Shown here piece after piece: positions 27,671-35,542 of a stretch of 64,000 nt of DNA. The position numbers were made by a program, and so were the translations under genes. Numbering within the stretch: the stretch's first letter is position 1; each line of letters starts with the position of its first letter. Source of the stretch: an uncultured Acetobacteraceae bacterium (GTDB lineage: Bacteria > Pseudomonadota > Alphaproteobacteria > Acetobacterales > Acetobacteraceae); contig CAITUP010000091.1 in assembly GCA_903895595.1 (NCBI GenBank), positions 124,001-188,000 of the forward strand, given 5' to 3'. Under the pieces are notes generated by a model that worked only from the letters and a program-made list of their open reading frames with translations, was not told the DNA's origin and made no database searches.

Positions 27671-27859
27671 TTACCGGTTCGGATGCGCGCCGCTGCTGTC
27701 GATGGTTACGCAGTTCGTGCGGCCGGATGCGTAGCAGTCCTGCAGCGCGGCCGAACGGCGCAGCTGCGTCATGACAAACCAGACTCCGGCGAACAAAGCG
27801 ACGACCAGGGCCAGACCGACCAATGATCGCAGGCGGGACGAGCCGGGGTCCTGGGTCAC
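27671..27859 (-). CDS. 62-residue single-pass membrane protein coupled to the AI-2E family permease
   Basis: Absent from the ORF track as a separate entry because it starts with GTG. That GTG overlaps the TGA of the permease gene (GTGA, 4 bases), so translation is probably coupled. The product starts MTQDPGSSRLRSL, has one hydrophobic segment (VGLALVVALFAGVWFVM) and ends with DCYASGRTNCVTID, giving two cysteines nine residues apart on the far side of the membrane. That placement suggests a disulfide or metal site. Function is unknown; partnership with the permease is inferred from the overlap. Confidence 0.6.
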   Translation of the reverse strand: MTQDPGSSRLRSLVGLALVVALFAGVWFVMTQLRRSAALQDCYASGRTNCVTIDSSGAHPNR

Positions 27860-28893
27860 GATTTTTCCTCCGATCGTGCCCACTCGTTCATCAGGGTGTA
27901 GCCCACGCCCAGCAGAACCGGTCCCAGGAAAATCCCCAGCAGACCGAAGGCAATCGCCCCGCCCATGACACCCAGGATCGTCAGCAGGAACGGCAAATGG
28001 GCGCCGCGGGCGATGAACCAGGGGCGGATCAGGCTGTCGGCGCCGGAGATTACGATCGACCCGTACACCGCCAGGAAAATGCCCCATCCCAGATGACCCG
28101 TACTCAGCAGCCAGATCGTCGCGGGAATCCAGATCAGCGGCGCGCCCACCGGCAGCACCGCCAGCAGCCCGGCGGTCCCGCCCAGCAACATGGCGCGCGG
28201 GACTCCGGCCATGCCGAGGCCGATGGCTGTCAGAATGCCCTGCACGATCGCGGTGCCCAGGATGCCGTAGACCACGCCGCGCACAGTGTTGCCGGTGACC
28301 AGGATCAGCCGGTCGGCTCGTCCGCCCGCGATCCGGTGCAGCAGCAGTTTGACATGCGCCGCCATCGCCTCGCCGTTCACGTAAATAAAGAACGCGGCGA
28401 ACAGGGCCAGCAGGAACATCAGCACACCGCCGGCGATGCCCAGCAGCACGTGCAACCCGTTCTCCAGCGCGATCCCGAAATAGGGCTGCAGGGCGCTCAG
28501 CATGACCCCGATGTCCTCGGCCCAGTGGTTCCAAAGCTCGCCGATCGTGGGGCCGACCAGCGGTATGGCGAACAGCCAATCGGGCGCGAGGGGCAAGCCG
28601 GACTTCAGCGAATCCTCGATGGCAGCGCGCAGCTGCCTTATATCGTCCGACCGGCTCGGCGCCGCCAGCACGATCGGCAGCACGACAACGACCGCGGTCA
28701 GCGCAACCATGAGACCGGCGGCCGGGCCGTTGGACAGGCGCAGGCGCGCGCGCAGCCATTCGAACACCGGCCAAGTGGTGAACACCAGAATGGCCGCCCA
28801 CAGCAGCGCGGAAATAAACGGATACAGCACCAGCACGCAGCCGATTGCTACGCCGCCCAGCAGCAATCCCATCAGGATACGTTCGGCCGTCAT
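27856..28893 (-). CDS. AI-2E family transporter (PerM/TqsA-type membrane protein)
   Basis: A 345-residue polytopic membrane protein of the AI-2E/UPF0118 family. It has N-terminal membrane segments (MGLLLGGVAIGCVLVLYPF, LLWAAILVFTTW), a central soluble stretch and C-terminal segments including GLLAVLPVGAPLIWIPATI. Members export AI-2 or act in ion/solute efflux; the substrate here is unknown. AAGGACAG precedes the ATG. It is divergent from the hydroxypyruvate isomerase gene, with 86 bases between them, and overlaps the small downstream gene by 4 bases. Confidence 0.88.
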   Translation of the reverse strand: MTAERILMGLLLGGVAIGCVLVLYPFISALLWAAILVFTTWPVFEWLRARLRLSNGPAAGLMVALTAVVVVLPIVLAAPSRSDDIRQLRAAIEDSLKSGLPLAPDWLFAIPLVGPTIGELWNHWAEDIGVMLSALQPYFGIALENGLHVLLGIAGGVLMFLLALFAAFFIYVNGEAMAAHVKLLLHRIAGGRADRLILVTGNTVRGVVYGILGTAIVQGILTAIGLGMAGVPRAMLLGGTAGLLAVLPVGAPLIWIPATIWLLSTGHLGWGIFLAVYGSIVISGADSLIRPWFIARGAHLPFLLTILGVMGGAIAFGLLGIFLGPVLLGVGYTLMNEWARSEEKS

Positions 28894-28979
28894 ATGCGTC
28901 TGTCCTTTGGGCCGGCCCCATCTGGTAAAGCCGGACGGCCGCTTGTAGCTTCCCGCCGCGAGTCCGGGGAGGGTCCATC

Positions 28980-29759
28980 ATGCCACGCTTTGCCGCCAAT
29001 CTGTCGATGATGTTCAATGAGGTACCGTTCCTCGATCGCTTCGCCGCAGCCGCGAAGGCGGGGTTCGAGGGGGTGGAGTTCCTGTTTCCCTACGATTTTC
29101 CCGCCGCCGAGATCCGGAAACGGCTGAAAGGCGAGGGCCTGACTCAGGCGCTGTTCAACATGCCGCCGGGCGATTGGGCGAACGGGGAACGCGGGCTAAC
29201 GAGCCTGCCGGGTCGTCAGAGCGAATTCCATGAGGCGGTCAAGCGCGCGCTGGATTACGCGGCGGAACTGGAATGCCGGCACGTCCACTGCATGGCCGGC
29301 ATCCCCGGCCCCGATGTCGCGCCCGGCACCGCCGCTGCGTTGTTCGCCGCCAATCTGGCCTGGGCGACGGAACGGGCGGCTCCGGCCGGCGTGAAGCTGG
29401 TGATCGAACCGATCAACCACCGCGACATGCCCGGCTATTTCCTGAACACCCAGGCGCAGGGCGCGGCCGTGATCGAGGCCATCGGGCGCGACCGGCTCGG
29501 GCTACAGTTCGACCTGTACCATGTGCAGATCACCGAGGGCGATATCTCCAAACGGATGGAGAAGCACATGCCCATCATCTCCCACATGCAGATCGCCGAC
29601 GTGCCGGCGCGCAACGAGCCGGGCACTGGGGAAATCGGCTGGTCCTATCTGTTCCGCCGCATGGACGAGCTGGGCTACACCGGCTGGGTCGGCTGCGAAT
29701 ACCGGCCGGCCGGAGATACGGTGGCCGGGCTGAGCTGGCGGGAACGCTTCGCGGGGTAA
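28980..29759 (+). CDS. hyi: hydroxypyruvate isomerase (Hyi/OtnI family)
   Basis: A 259-residue TIM-barrel sugar isomerase. It opens MPRFAANLSMMFNEVPFLDRF, typical for Hyi. The metal-binding and catalytic glutamates are expected in LVIEPINHRDMPGYF and near the C terminus in VGCEYRPAGDT. The enzyme interconverts hydroxypyruvate and tartronate semialdehyde; close relatives isomerise 2-oxo-tetronates. The next gene is the matching reductase, so the pair sends glyoxylate-derived carbon to glycerate. GGGGAGGG precedes the ATG. A paired REP-like element separates it from the reductase. Gcl is not in the window. Confidence 0.88.
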   Translation: MPRFAANLSMMFNEVPFLDRFAAAAKAGFEGVEFLFPYDFPAAEIRKRLKGEGLTQALFNMPPGDWANGERGLTSLPGRQSEFHEAVKRALDYAAELECRHVHCMAGIPGPDVAPGTAAALFAANLAWATERAAPAGVKLVIEPINHRDMPGYFLNTQAQGAAVIEAIGRDRLGLQFDLYHVQITEGDISKRMEKHMPIISHMQIADVPARNEPGTGEIGWSYLFRRMDELGYTGWVGCEYRPAGDTVAGLSWRERFAG

Positions 29760-29764
29760 TTCGC

Positions 29765-29842
29765 CCCGTCATGGTCGGGCCTGACCCGACCGACTTTATC
29801 CCATTGGCCTGAGATGGTCGGGTTAAACCCGACCATGACGGG
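29765..29842 (+). repeat. REP-like element, paired hairpins with linker
   Basis: Two hairpins of the GTCATGGTCGGG family surround the linker TTTATCCCATTGGCCTGAG. It is nearly identical to the copy at 18355 and in the same orientation. It sits between the two glyoxylate-pathway genes. Confidence 0.9.
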
Positions 29843-29866
29843 TGGATCGCAAAGGAGAACACAACA

Positions 29867-30754
29867 ATGAAAATCGGATTCGTCGGCCTCGGCATCATGG
29901 GCCGCCCCATGGCTTTGAACCTCAAGAACGGCGGCCACGACCTGATCGTGCCGGAGCGCGCCAGCCTGACCGCGGAAATCCGCGCCGCCGCGACCGTCGT
30001 CGCCGACGGCAAGGCCGTGGCCGCCGCTTCCGATGTCGTGATCCTGATGGTGCCCGATACCCCCGATGTCGAATCGGCGCTGTTCGCCGCCAACGGCGTC
30101 GCGGCGGGGCTGAAGGCGGGCACGCTGGTGATCGACATGTCCTCGATCTCCCCCGTTGCGACCAAGGATTTCGCCGCGCGCGTCAACGCGCTGGGCTGCG
30201 ACTATCTGGACGCCCCGGTGTCCGGCGGCGAGGTCGGTGCCAAGGCCGCCAGCCTGACCATCATGGTCGGCGGGCCGGATGCCGCGTTCGCCCGAGCAAA
30301 ACCGCTGTTCGATCTTATGGGCAAGAACATCACGCATATCGGGGCCGAGAACGGCACCGGCCAGACCTGCAAGGTCGCCAATCAGATCATCGTCGCGCTG
30401 AACATCCAAGCCGTGGCGGAAGCGCTGGTGTTCGCATCCAAGGCGGGCGCCGATCCGGCCAAGGTGCGGTCGGCGCTGATGGGCGGGTTCGCGTCCTCGC
30501 GCATCCTTGAAGTGCATGCCGAACGCATGCTCGCCGGCACGTTCAACCCTGGCTTCCGCATCCGCCTGCACCAGAAGGACCTCAATCTGGCGCTGTCGTC
30601 GGCCAAGGACCTGAACCTTTCGTTGCCCAACACCGCCATCGCCCAGCAAATGATGTCGTCCTGCATGGCTCGGGGGGAGGGCGATCTGGACCACTCGGCG
30701 CTGGTTTTGGCCATCGAGAACATGGCCAATTACAGCATGCGCGATAAATCGTAA
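29867..30754 (+). CDS. glxR: 2-hydroxy-3-oxopropionate (tartronate semialdehyde) reductase
   Basis: A 295-residue beta-hydroxyacid dehydrogenase. It has the N-terminal NAD(P) motif GFVGLGIMGRPMALNL, the substrate motif DAPVSGGEVGAKAASL and the catalytic-lysine region GQTCKVANQIIVALN. It reduces tartronate semialdehyde to D-glycerate. Pairing with the hydroxypyruvate isomerase gene supports GlxR/GarR rather than 3-hydroxyisobutyrate dehydrogenase, a close relative. AAAGGAG precedes the ATG. Confidence 0.9.
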   Translation: MKIGFVGLGIMGRPMALNLKNGGHDLIVPERASLTAEIRAAATVVADGKAVAAASDVVILMVPDTPDVESALFAANGVAAGLKAGTLVIDMSSISPVATKDFAARVNALGCDYLDAPVSGGEVGAKAASLTIMVGGPDAAFARAKPLFDLMGKNITHIGAENGTGQTCKVANQIIVALNIQAVAEALVFASKAGADPAKVRSALMGGFASSRILEVHAERMLAGTFNPGFRIRLHQKDLNLALSSAKDLNLSLPNTAIAQQMMSSCMARGEGDLDHSALVLAIENMANYSMRDKS

Positions 30755-30790
30755 CGCCGATCAGTCCACGAGAATCCGTCGCAGAAACCG

Positions 30791-30818
30791 GCATGGAACT
30801 TGAAAAACAGTTCCATGC
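30791..30818. promoter_or_regulatory. perfect 10 bp inverted repeat, candidate operator
   Basis: GCATGGAACT and AGTTCCATGC are exact inverted copies separated by TGAAAAAC. It lies 88 bases upstream of the XRE regulator gene and 37 bases after the reductase stop. No T-run follows, so a terminator is less likely than a protein-binding site, possibly autoregulatory. This is inference from position and symmetry. Confidence 0.45.
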
Positions 30819-30905
30819 GGCGTAACTTGTGCCACGAACGCTGGTTCTGAGACTCGACTCGCGACGAGCGACAGAACCGGTGCGATACCGGCCAAGGGGC
30901 GAAAC

Positions 30906-31790
30906 ATGTCGATGCGGTTTACGGAAATTGGGCAGCAACTGCGGGCCTACCGGCTCGAGTCCGGATTGCGGGCCGAGGAAATCGCCGCCCGCCTCGGTGT
31001 GTCGCGCGCGGCGCTGTATCGCTACGAAAAAGGCGAGGTTATCAAGCTCGACACCATCAAGCGGCTGGCCGAACTGTTGAAAATTTCGCCGCTGTCGCTG
31101 TTGGGGATCGGAGTCGAGTATTACAGCCGCCCCATCGGCTACGCCGAACGCGTCCGCCAGATCGAGGAAACCACCGATCAGGTCCTGCAACTGACCGGGC
31201 CGCTCTGCTACCTCACGACGTCCGATTCCTACGACGCGACCCTGGCCGCGGCTTTCGACGAAGCGGTGGAGCAGGCCGGCGACGAACGCGTGGCGATGCG
31301 CAGCCTGACCGAACAGGTCCTGGGCATCCAGATCGCCCGCAAGCGCATGTACACGATGCGGCGCCCGAGCATCATCGCCATGGTCTCCATCGCTTCGGTC
31401 CGGCGTCTGCTGGAAGACGGCATCGCCAGCGGCATCGCGGTATCCGACCGGCTGCGCCGCATCTGCCGCGACGTGGCGGTGAAAGAGATCGAAAACATCG
31501 CGACGCTGATGGAAACCGAACCGATGGGCCTCCAATTCGGCCTGCTGACCGGGGTGCAACCCAGCTCGTCCTTCAAAATCCTGCGGGCGCGCGACCGCGT
31601 GTCGCTGGCGGTCAACCCGTTTTTGCCGGACATCTACCCCAATTCGCACACCGGCGTCGCGATGATCACCGGTGCCGATGAAGCGGTGGCGGCGCATCAG
31701 CGCGTGGCCGAGGCCAACTGGCGCGACGCGCTTAAGGGTTCGGTCGGTGCGGCTCGTCTGCGCCAGCTGATCGCCGCGGCAGCGGGATAA
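30906..31790 (+). CDS. XRE-family transcriptional regulator
   Basis: A 294-residue protein with an N-terminal helix-turn-helix at about residues 8-62 (LRAEEIAARLGVSRAALYRYEKG, recognition helix around SRAALYRYE). The C-terminal ~230 residues are an unrecognised, probably effector or dimerisation, region. AAGGGG precedes the ATG, and a second in-frame ATG follows two codons later. It converges on the BT1-like carrier gene with a 59-base overlap of coding tails. Regulated genes may be the carrier and hydantoinase, or the glyoxylate genes upstream; neither is proven. Confidence 0.82.
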   Translation: MSMRFTEIGQQLRAYRLESGLRAEEIAARLGVSRAALYRYEKGEVIKLDTIKRLAELLKISPLSLLGIGVEYYSRPIGYAERVRQIEETTDQVLQLTGPLCYLTTSDSYDATLAAAFDEAVEQAGDERVAMRSLTEQVLGIQIARKRMYTMRRPSIIAMVSIASVRRLLEDGIASGIAVSDRLRRICRDVAVKEIENIATLMETEPMGLQFGLLTGVQPSSSFKILRARDRVSLAVNPFLPDIYPNSHTGVAMITGADEAVAAHQRVAEANWRDALKGSVGAARLRQLIAAAAG

Positions 31791-32982
31791 TACGCGCCAG
31801 CGGCCAAGCCAGGGCGGTTACCGCGGCCGACACCAGGATCAATGGTGTCAGCCTGCCACCGAATGCGTGCTCGTAAAGCGCCGATCCGATCGTGTCGGCC
31901 AACGGGACGGCGAAGTTCACCGTTGACATCAGGGCCGCGAAACCGAACCCTTCCGCGCCCTCCGGACAGGCCTCAGCCGCGAGGCTGAACGTGGCGATGG
32001 TGGCCAACATGTTGGCGATCCCGGCGGCGAAATAAATCGCGACGGCGCTGGCGGGGCCGCCCAGAAGCAGATAGGCCAAGGTGGTGACGACGCCGGCCAA
32101 GATACTCAGGCGCAGCAACGACACGGTCGGCATGTCGCGCACGACGAAGCGGTAGAACACGCCGCCGGCGATCCACCCCGCCGCGTTGACCGACGCCAGC
32201 AGGCCGACGAACCCCTGGGAGAAACCCAGATGGTCCGTCATGTGGAAATATAGCGGCGTGCCGAAGCCGGGGCTGAAATAATACAGGAACAAATAGGCCG
32301 CGATCAGCCACAACACGCGGGACCGCAACGCCCGCAGCAACGCGGCGAACCGGTGCCGCAGGGCAACGAGGTCGATGGCGGCGCGCTCCTCATGGATTAA
32401 ACGCAGGGCCGGCAGCACGGCCAGCGGCGCGGCGGCGGCGATCCAGGCTGCGGTATGCAGCGCGTCGAGCGCGGCCAGATGCTGCGCCAACTGCCCGCCC
32501 ACCACCGACGCGGCGATCATCGCGACATTGTAGAACAGCCATTGCTGATTGACGAAAGCGCCGCTCCGCCCGGTGCGTTGCCCGTTCTCCACCAGCAAGG
32601 CACCGCACAAAGTGCTGGCGATCGCCAATGCCACCGACGCCAATACCAAAGCCGGCACAATCCCGGCCGGCGTGCTTGTCGTCGCCAAGCCGACGAAAGC
32701 TGCCGTACCCGCCAAACTCGCCAGCAACAGCCATCCCCGGCGGCGGGAGCCGAACAGCGGCACGAAATCCGACAGCACCCCGTATAATGGCTTGATCACC
32801 CAGGGCAGATCGACCACCGCCAGCGACGCGCTGATCTCGGTCGGGCCCCAGCCTTGCACCTCCTTCAGGAAATGCGTCAGCGGCACCCAGACGACGCCGG
32901 ATTTGGCCTGTCCGATCCCCTCCATCGCGTAAACGATGGCGAAGAACCACATCAGGCGGTGGGTGGGGGGAGAAGCGGTCAT
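31732..32982 (-). CDS. MFS carrier, BT1/folate-biopterin-like
   Basis: A 416-residue polytopic membrane protein of about 12 segments, with WVIKPLYGVLSDFVPLFGSRRR near residue 60, a pattern typical of BT1-like carriers. The track's 1053-residue ORF begins far upstream; the real start is the ATG at 32982 (MTASPPTHRLMWFFAIVYAM). It is divergent from the HyuA gene, 78 bases apart, so a shared control region and a role in importing the hydantoinase substrate are plausible. The last 59 bases overlap the end of the XRE gene on the other strand. Confidence 0.82.
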   Translation of the reverse strand: MTASPPTHRLMWFFAIVYAMEGIGQAKSGVVWVPLTHFLKEVQGWGPTEISASLAVVDLPWVIKPLYGVLSDFVPLFGSRRRGWLLLASLAGTAAFVGLATTSTPAGIVPALVLASVALAIASTLCGALLVENGQRTGRSGAFVNQQWLFYNVAMIAASVVGGQLAQHLAALDALHTAAWIAAAAPLAVLPALRLIHEERAAIDLVALRHRFAALLRALRSRVLWLIAAYLFLYYFSPGFGTPLYFHMTDHLGFSQGFVGLLASVNAAGWIAGGVFYRFVVRDMPTVSLLRLSILAGVVTTLAYLLLGGPASAVAIYFAAGIANMLATIATFSLAAEACPEGAEGFGFAALMSTVNFAVPLADTIGSALYEHAFGGRLTPLILVSAAVTALAWPLARIIPLPRRSAGADEPHRPNP

Positions 32983-33060
32983 ATGCACCCGACCCTGCAT
33001 GAGGCGTTGCCCCGGAACAAGGGGCGCGTCACGATACCGGGGTTCAACGGAGTTCGGCAC

Positions 33061-35136
33061 ATGCCCTGGCGCATCGGGATCGACATCGGCGGTACTTTCA
33101 CGGACGTGGCCATGGTGGAGGAAGGGACCGGCCGCATCGGCATCGCCAAGGTCCTGACCACGCCGCACGACTTTGGAGAGGGTGTGATCGCCGGCATCGC
33201 CCAGGGCCTGCGGGAAAACGCCATCGACCCCGCCGACGTGGCCCTCCTGTCGCACGCCACCACCGTCGTCACCAACGCGCTTCTCGAAAAGAAGGGCGCT
33301 CGGACCGGCTTCATCGCCACGCGCGGGTTCCGCGACCTGCTTGAATTGCGCCGTTCCTCCCGCCCCGACCTGTACGATCTGTTTCAGGACGGGCCGGCCG
33401 TGCTGGTCCCGCGCCGCCACCGGTTCGAGATCACCGAACGAATCGACGCGCAGGGACAGGTCGTGACGCCTCTGGCGGAAGACGAACTGCCGGCGCTGAT
33501 CGACGCCATCCGTACCGCCGGCGTGGAAACGGTGGCGGTCTCCTTCCTCTTTTCCTTCCTCAACGACGCCCACGAGCGGCGGGTCGGCGAAGCCCTGCGC
33601 GCCGCGCTGCCGGGCGTCGGGGTGTTTCTGTCCTGCGAGGTTCTGCCGGAAATCCGGGAGTTCGAGCGTGCCAGCACCACCGCCGTCTGCGCCTATGTCG
33701 GGCCGTTGCTCGCTGGCTATCTGGAACGGCTGTCGGAAGCGACGTCTGCGTTGGGTTTGCCGCCGTTGTATGTGATGGGGTCCTCGGGTGGGGTGTTCGA
33801 CATTGCCGAGGGGCTGCGGATGCCGGCGATGGCGGTCGAATCCGGCCCGGCCGCGGGTGTGATCGCGGCGGTGCTGGTGGGGCGGCAATTGGACCGACCC
33901 AACCTGATATCGTTCGACATGGGCGGCACCACCGCCAAGGCCAGCGTGATCGCCAACGGGGAAATCGCCGTGACGGCGGAATACGAGGTCGGCGGCGCGG
34001 CGAACACGAAGCGCTGGATGCACGGCACCGGCCACCCGATCCGGGTGCCGGTGATCGATCTGGCGGAGGTTAGCGCCGGCGGCGGCTCCATCGCCTGGGT
34101 CGATCCCGGCATGGCGTTGAAAGTGGGGCCGCACAGTGCCGGCGCGGCGCCCGGTCCGGCGGCCTACGGCCGTGGCGGCACACGGGCGACGGTCACGGAC
34201 GCCAATGTCGTGTTGGGCTATCTCGATCGGACCGCTTTGTTGGGCGGTGGGTTGCCGATCGACGCGGCGGCGGCGGAGCGCGCGGTGCTCGCCGATGTCG
34301 GGGTGCATTATGGCTTGTCGGCCATCGAAGCGGCGCAGCGCATCGTTGGCATCGTGAACGCCAACATGGCGCAAGCGCTGCGCATTGTCTCGGTCGAGCG
34401 CGGCTACGATCCCCGCGAATTCAGCCTGATCGCGTTCGGCGGCGCCGGTCCCGTCCAGGCCGTGGCGCTTGCCGAGGAGCTCGGCATTCCCGAAGTGATC
34501 GTTCCGCCGGCGCCCGGCGCCTTTTCGGCCTTGGGTCTGGTGGCGACCGATCTGAAGCGCGACTACGCCCGGACGCTGTATGCCGACCTCGGCACCGTGG
34601 CGCCGGAACGCGTGGCGGACGTGGTCGCGTCCATGGAACAGGCGGGGGCGGCGATGCTGGAGGCATCCGGTGTGCCGGCGGACCGACGGGCGCTGCTGCG
34701 GTTGGCGGATGTGCGGTACCGGCGGCAGGCCTACGAGCTGACGATTCCGGTGGCGGAGGGGCCGATTACCCGAGCGACATTGGACGAACTGGCGGCCGCG
34801 TTTCACGCACGTCACGAACAGACGTACGGTCATGCCAACCGCGCGGAAAGCGTGCAGTTGGTGACCCTGCGGGTGACAGCGGTCGGACGGCATGCTGCCT
34901 TGCAGCTAACGCGTGCCGGCGACGCCGGATTGGCCCGTGTGCGCCACCGGGACGTGTGGTTTCCGGCGGCGGGGCTTGTCAGTACACCTGTATATTGGCG
35001 GGATGGCCTCGTCGCGGGCGACACGCTGCCAGGGCCGGTTGTGATCGAAGCCTTGGATGCAACGGTTGTTATACTCCCCGGATGGAATGCCAAGGTCGAT
35101 ATTGGAGGATATTTGCACGTTACGCGGGTATCGTAG
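33061..35136 (+). CDS. hydantoinase/oxoprolinase family protein (HyuA-like)
   Basis: This 691-residue protein has the usual HyuA length. It carries the N-terminal nucleotide motif IGIDIGGTFTDVAMVEEG, SHATTVVTNALLEKKGARTGF, the second phosphate motif SFDMGGTTAKASVI and GPHSAGAAPGPAAYGRGG. The family uses ATP to open cyclic amides such as N-methylhydantoin or 5-oxoproline, or acts with HyuB as acetone-carboxylase-like enzymes. I start at 33061 because the protein family begins here and GGAG lies upstream; the track start at 32854 runs through the divergent carrier gene. No HyuB gene follows, which is unusual. Confidence 0.88.
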   Translation: MPWRIGIDIGGTFTDVAMVEEGTGRIGIAKVLTTPHDFGEGVIAGIAQGLRENAIDPADVALLSHATTVVTNALLEKKGARTGFIATRGFRDLLELRRSSRPDLYDLFQDGPAVLVPRRHRFEITERIDAQGQVVTPLAEDELPALIDAIRTAGVETVAVSFLFSFLNDAHERRVGEALRAALPGVGVFLSCEVLPEIREFERASTTAVCAYVGPLLAGYLERLSEATSALGLPPLYVMGSSGGVFDIAEGLRMPAMAVESGPAAGVIAAVLVGRQLDRPNLISFDMGGTTAKASVIANGEIAVTAEYEVGGAANTKRWMHGTGHPIRVPVIDLAEVSAGGGSIAWVDPGMALKVGPHSAGAAPGPAAYGRGGTRATVTDANVVLGYLDRTALLGGGLPIDAAAAERAVLADVGVHYGLSAIEAAQRIVGIVNANMAQALRIVSVERGYDPREFSLIAFGGAGPVQAVALAEELGIPEVIVPPAPGAFSALGLVATDLKRDYARTLYADLGTVAPERVADVVASMEQAGAAMLEASGVPADRRALLRLADVRYRRQAYELTIPVAEGPITRATLDELAAAFHARHEQTYGHANRAESVQLVTLRVTAVGRHAALQLTRAGDAGLARVRHRDVWFPAAGLVSTPVYWRDGLVAGDTLPGPVVIEALDATVVILPGWNAKVDIGGYLHVTRVS

Positions 35137-35293
35137 ACACGTCCAAGTTGAATTATCATCGTCACGTAAGGAATGACAAAACCCGACAAAACGCGCGTGG
35201 CCCATCGTTCGCCGATGCGCCACAGTCTTGCTGAAGCGGCGGCCTCGGCTGTACGGTTCTGTATAGCAATATTATTCCGGTGGAGGTTATCCC

Positions 35294-35542
35294 ATGGCTG
35301 AGAAGGCAAAAACTCCCATCGATCCGTCGATCCGGGGAATCGTCTGCTGCCTGATGGATCTTGAGCAAGAGGCATTGTCGTTGGGTCAAAATTTGGCGGC
35401 GAACCTGATCGCGGCGGCCCATCTCGCATTGGCCAACCGCGATGCCCCGGCCGTCAACGACAACCTCGGGCTACCGGTGGCAATCCTGAGCGGGCGGTCA
35501 GCTATCCGATTGAATGAGCGTCAGGGGATTGCCGGCGGCTGA
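35294..35542 (+). CDS. small hypothetical protein, 82 aa
   Basis: Preceded by a strong ribosome binding site (GGTGGAGGTT, 5-6 bases before ATG) and an AT-rich upstream region, which supports it as a real gene. The product starts MAEKAKTPIDPSIRGIV and contains a helical stretch (LEQEALSLGQNLAANLIAAAHLALAN). It has no signal peptide and two adjacent cysteines (CC) near residue 18. I do not recognise it. Its last 45 bases overlap the 3' end of the sensor kinase gene on the opposite strand. Confidence 0.6.
   Translation: MAEKAKTPIDPSIRGIVCCLMDLEQEALSLGQNLAANLIAAAHLALANRDAPAVNDNLGLPVAILSGRSAIRLNERQGIAGG

Noticed and set aside
30791-30818. Inverted repeat as a rho-independent terminator of the reductase gene
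   Set aside because: The stem is followed by GGCGTAACTTG, with no T-run; an operator is more likely.
32854-33060. 69-codon extension of the HyuA protein
   Set aside because: It overlaps the divergent carrier gene's start, and the HyuA family begins at MPWRIGIDIGG.
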